Below are positions 13,247 to 14,969 of a stretch of 14,969 bases of DNA, one piece after another; the first letter of the stretch is position 1, and each line of letters starts with the position of its first letter. This DNA comes from Bacteroidota bacterium. GTDB taxonomy: Bacteria; Bacteroidota; Bacteroidia; Chitinophagales; Chitinophagaceae. Below the pieces are notes generated by a model. That model had not been told where the DNA came from. It made no database searches and saw only the letters and a list, made by a program, of their open reading frames with translations. Where the stretch lies: NCBI GenBank assembly GCA_023386395.1, contig JAEWJV010000526.1, forward strand, positions 1-14,969. Reading direction: 5' to 3'. Made by a program: the position numbers and the translations under genes.

Positions 13247-13254
13247 TATATTTG
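13247..13254 (+). promoter_or_regulatory. Thiolase promoter -7 element (TATATTTG)
   Basis: Exact match to TAnnTTTG, ending 15 bases before the ATG at 13270, which predicts a leader of roughly ten bases. The nearest TTTG upstream is about 26 bases away, longer than the usual -33/-7 spacing, so the upstream element is weak. Confidence 0.5.
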
Positions 13255-13269
13255 CCGCCTTATTAAATC

Positions 13270-14463
13270 ATGATGAACGATTGTTATATAGTTGATGCAG
13301 TAAGAACACCCGTTGGCAAATATGGCGGCAGGTTAAGCTCCATTCGCCCGGACGATTTACTGGCCCATGTTATAACGGCTTTACTTAACCGCAACCCGGT
13401 TGATCCGCGGGATATAGAAGATGTAATTGCAGGCGATGCCAACCAGGCCTGTGAAGACAACCGCAATGTGGCAAGAATGGCGGCGCTGCTGGCAGGTTTG
13501 CCCGTTACCGTGGCAGGCTGTACCGTAAACCGTTTGTGCGCCAGTGGCCTTGATTCTATTATGCATGCGGCACGCGCCATTATGTGCGGTGAAGGCATGC
13601 TGTATATTGCCGGTGGCGTGGAAAGCATGAGCAGGGCGCCATTTGTGCTGGCCAAGGCCGAAGGCGCTTTTCAGCGTAAGCAGGAAATGCATGATTCCAC
13701 CATTGGCTGGCGGTTTACCAATAAACAACTGGCTAAAGCGTACCCGCCTTATTCCATGGGTGAAACCGCGGAGAATGTTGCCTGTCAGTTTACAATAAGC
13801 CGCGAAGCGCAGGATGAATTTGCCCTGCATTCGCAGGAAAAATATTTCAAGGCTTTGGCAGAAAATAAATGGGACGATGAAATTGTGGCGGTAGAAATGA
13901 TAGCCGATAAATTGATAACCTGGTTTTCGCAGGATGAACATCCACGCAAAACATCGCTTGAAAAACTGGCGGCATTAAAACCGGCATTTGCTAAAAACGG
14001 GTCGGTAACGGCTGGCAATTCATCCGGTATTAATGATGGTGCCGCCGCTTTACTGCTGGCAAGCGAAGAAGCATTGAAATTGTTTAACCTTGAACCATTA
14101 GCCAAAGTTGTAAGCATGGGTGTTGCCGGCGTTGACCCATCTATCATGGGTATCGGCCCTGTGCCTGCTACGCAAAAGGCCTTAATAAGAGCTGACCTCA
14201 AAGTAGCTGACCTGAATTTGATTGAACTGAACGAAGCTTTTGCCGCTCAATCATTAGCCTGTATCAATGAGCTGGAATTAGATATCAATAAGGTAAATGT
14301 AAATGGCGGCTCCATCGCCATTGGCCACCCGCTGGGCTGCAGCGGCTCCCGCATTTCAGCCACTTTATTGCACGAAATGAAAAGACAAAATCTTAAATAT
14401 GGTTTGGCAACTATGTGCGTAGGCGTGGGCCAGGGCGCTGCCATTATTTATGAAGGATTGTAA
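13270..14463 (+). CDS. Thiolase, 3-oxoadipyl-CoA thiolase type
   Basis: 397 residues, the length of type I/II thiolases. It cleaves a 3-oxoacyl-CoA with CoA to acetyl-CoA and a shortened acyl-CoA. The catalytic residues are all present: Cys90 in NRLCASGLDS (acylated), His353 in IAIGHPLGCSG, and Cys383 in ATMCVGVGQG. The block GGVESMSRAPF followed by DSTIGWRFTN and YSMGETAENVA resembles PcaF/PaaJ thiolases of the beta-ketoadipate and phenylacetate routes more than short-chain acetyl-CoA acetyltransferases. No other genes of those routes are in the window, so the true substrate is open and fatty-acid oxidation remains possible. The start is MMN; ATG 13270 and ATG 13273 are both possible. No Shine-Dalgarno sequence is seen, as usual in this phylum. 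Confidence 0.88.
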   Translation: MMNDCYIVDAVRTPVGKYGGRLSSIRPDDLLAHVITALLNRNPVDPRDIEDVIAGDANQACEDNRNVARMAALLAGLPVTVAGCTVNRLCASGLDSIMHAARAIMCGEGMLYIAGGVESMSRAPFVLAKAEGAFQRKQEMHDSTIGWRFTNKQLAKAYPPYSMGETAENVACQFTISREAQDEFALHSQEKYFKALAENKWDDEIVAVEMIADKLITWFSQDEHPRKTSLEKLAALKPAFAKNGSVTAGNSSGINDGAAALLLASEEALKLFNLEPLAKVVSMGVAGVDPSIMGIGPVPATQKALIRADLKVADLNLIELNEAFAAQSLACINELELDINKVNVNGGSIAIGHPLGCSGSRISATLLHEMKRQNLKYGLATMCVGVGQGAAIIYEGL

Positions 14464-14531
14464 GGATTCTGTCTTTTACATACATAATTTCAGCCAGGCA
14501 ACTTCAAATTTCTACAAGTTTGTCTTAAATT

Positions 14532-14565
14532 AATGCCATTAAACGCAAATTCTGCTTGTGGCATT
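14532..14565 (+). terminator. Inverted repeat between thiolase and lon (possible terminator)
   Basis: AATGCCA (14532-14538) pairs exactly with TGGCATT (14559-14565) around a 20-base loop; flanking AATTA/TAATT can extend the stem past a small bulge. TTTTAATT follows. The large loop and short T-run make it a weak terminator for the thiolase; it could equally be a lon regulatory site, as it lies 67 bases before the lon start. Confidence 0.35.
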
Positions 14566-14580
14566 TTAATTGAACGTATC

Positions 14581-14588
14581 TACCTTCG
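14581..14588 (+). promoter_or_regulatory. Possible lon promoter -7 element (TACCTTCG)
   Basis: One mismatch from TAnnTTTG, with a TTG 22 bases upstream. It would give a leader of about 40 bases containing a small CGCT/AGCG hairpin (14587-14599). Moderate to weak support. Confidence 0.3.
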
Positions 14589-14623
14589 CTTTTTTAGCGC
14601 TATTAAATGACAAACTGACTTTG

Positions 14624-14629
14624 AAAGGA
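14624..14629 (+). promoter_or_regulatory. Shine-Dalgarno-like sequence of lon
   Basis: AAAGGA lies two bases before the ATG at 14632. It is the clearest ribosome-binding-like sequence in the window, although its spacing is short. It supports ATG 14632 over the later in-frame ATG at residue 5. Confidence 0.4.
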
Positions 14630-14631
14630 AT

Positions 14632-14969
14632 ATGAATAAATTTATGCTTAGTGATGAAGATGCAGATTTTTTGCCCATCATACCCATCAACGAAAATGAC
14701 GACCAGGATAAAAACCTGGTAGTTCCAGATACACTTCCGCTTTTGCCTTTAAGAAATACAGTATTATTTCCGGGTGTTGTGCTGCCGATAACCGTTGGCC
14801 GCGATAAAAGCATCAAAGCTGTAAACGAGGCTTACAAAGGCGATAAATTAATTGGTGTGCTTTCTCAGAAAGATGCCAATGTGGAAGAGCCGGGGCCAGA
14901 GGATATGTGTGAAATTGGCACCGTAGCCAAAATTGTGAAGCTGATAAAAATGCCCGATGGCGGCACTAC
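14632..14969 (+). CDS. lon: ATP-dependent protease Lon, N-terminal part
   Basis: 112 complete codons, cut by the window end. After an acidic leader (LSDEDADFLPIIPINENDD) comes the Lon substrate-binding domain: LPLLPLRNTVLFPGVVLPITVGRDKSI is split over about residues 35-61 and is the hallmark of Lon N-terminal domains, followed by KLIGVLSQKD, EIGTVAKIVKLIKMPDGG. The AAA+ and Ser-Lys protease domains would follow outside the window. Lon degrades misfolded and regulatory proteins in the cytoplasm. The acidic extension before LPLLPLRN is commonly seen in Bacteroidota Lon. Confidence 0.93.
   Translation, partial: MNKFMLSDEDADFLPIIPINENDDQDKNLVVPDTLPLLPLRNTVLFPGVVLPITVGRDKSIKAVNEAYKGDKLIGVLSQKDANVEEPGPEDMCEIGTVAKIVKLIKMPDGGT

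Noticed and set aside
1..14969. tRNA, rRNA, CRISPR array, riboswitch, insertion sequence or phage genes
   Set aside because: Read through on both strands; no cloverleaf, spaced identical repeats, transposase motifs or known aptamer cores were recognised. A covariance-model scan was not possible here, so small RNAs cannot be excluded.

Overview
The window looks like ordinary chromosome of a Bacteroidota bacterium, most likely a member of the Chitinophagaceae (inference). Evidence: a type IX secretion (T9SS) C-terminal tail on a GEVED/fibronectin protein; a membrane-tethered TPR regulator with a C-terminal HTH, an architecture typical of this phylum; two exact matches to the Bacteroidota -7 promoter consensus TAnnTTTG; and starts that mostly lack a Shine-Dalgarno sequence. 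GC content is moderate. I see no tRNA, rRNA, CRISPR array, transposase or phage gene.

Layout. (1) 1-279 (+) is the 3' end of queE (queuosine precursor synthesis), closed by a GNRA-loop terminator. (2) 314-2167 (-) is a set of accessory genes, in transcription order a TIR protein with a probable prokaryotic YEATS domain, a small DUF4342 protein and an S51-family serine peptidase. (3) 2265-5199 (-) is a housekeeping block, in transcription order rlmN, a yebC-family gene and dapA; dapA is bracketed by an inverted 15-nt repeat. (4) 5224-5544 is a divergent intergenic region holding the rlmN promoter and a degenerate dispersed repeat. (5) 5545-9964 (+) holds a membrane TPR-HTH regulator, a spacer with four direct repeats phased at 11 bp, a possible 50-aa membrane protein, and a large T9SS-secreted protein built of GEVED and FN3 repeats. 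(6) 9965-10281 is a convergent intergenic region with a 14-bp-stem hairpin, a degenerate second copy of the end of the next gene, and CACAGAT micro-repeats. (7) 10282-13140 (-) is a secreted GH31 glycosidase with a PA14 insert (probable alpha-xylosidase). (8) 13270-14463 (+) is a 3-oxoadipyl-CoA-type thiolase. (9) 14632 to the window end (+) is the N-terminus of Lon protease.

How the genes may work together. Most are independent housekeeping or catabolic genes. Two groups deserve attention. The TIR/YEATS + DUF4342 + S51 set has the look of a small stress or conflict module. The regulator/phased repeats/secreted GEVED set could be a local envelope-sensing circuit whose output is a surface or secreted protein. 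Neither link is proven by sequence alone.
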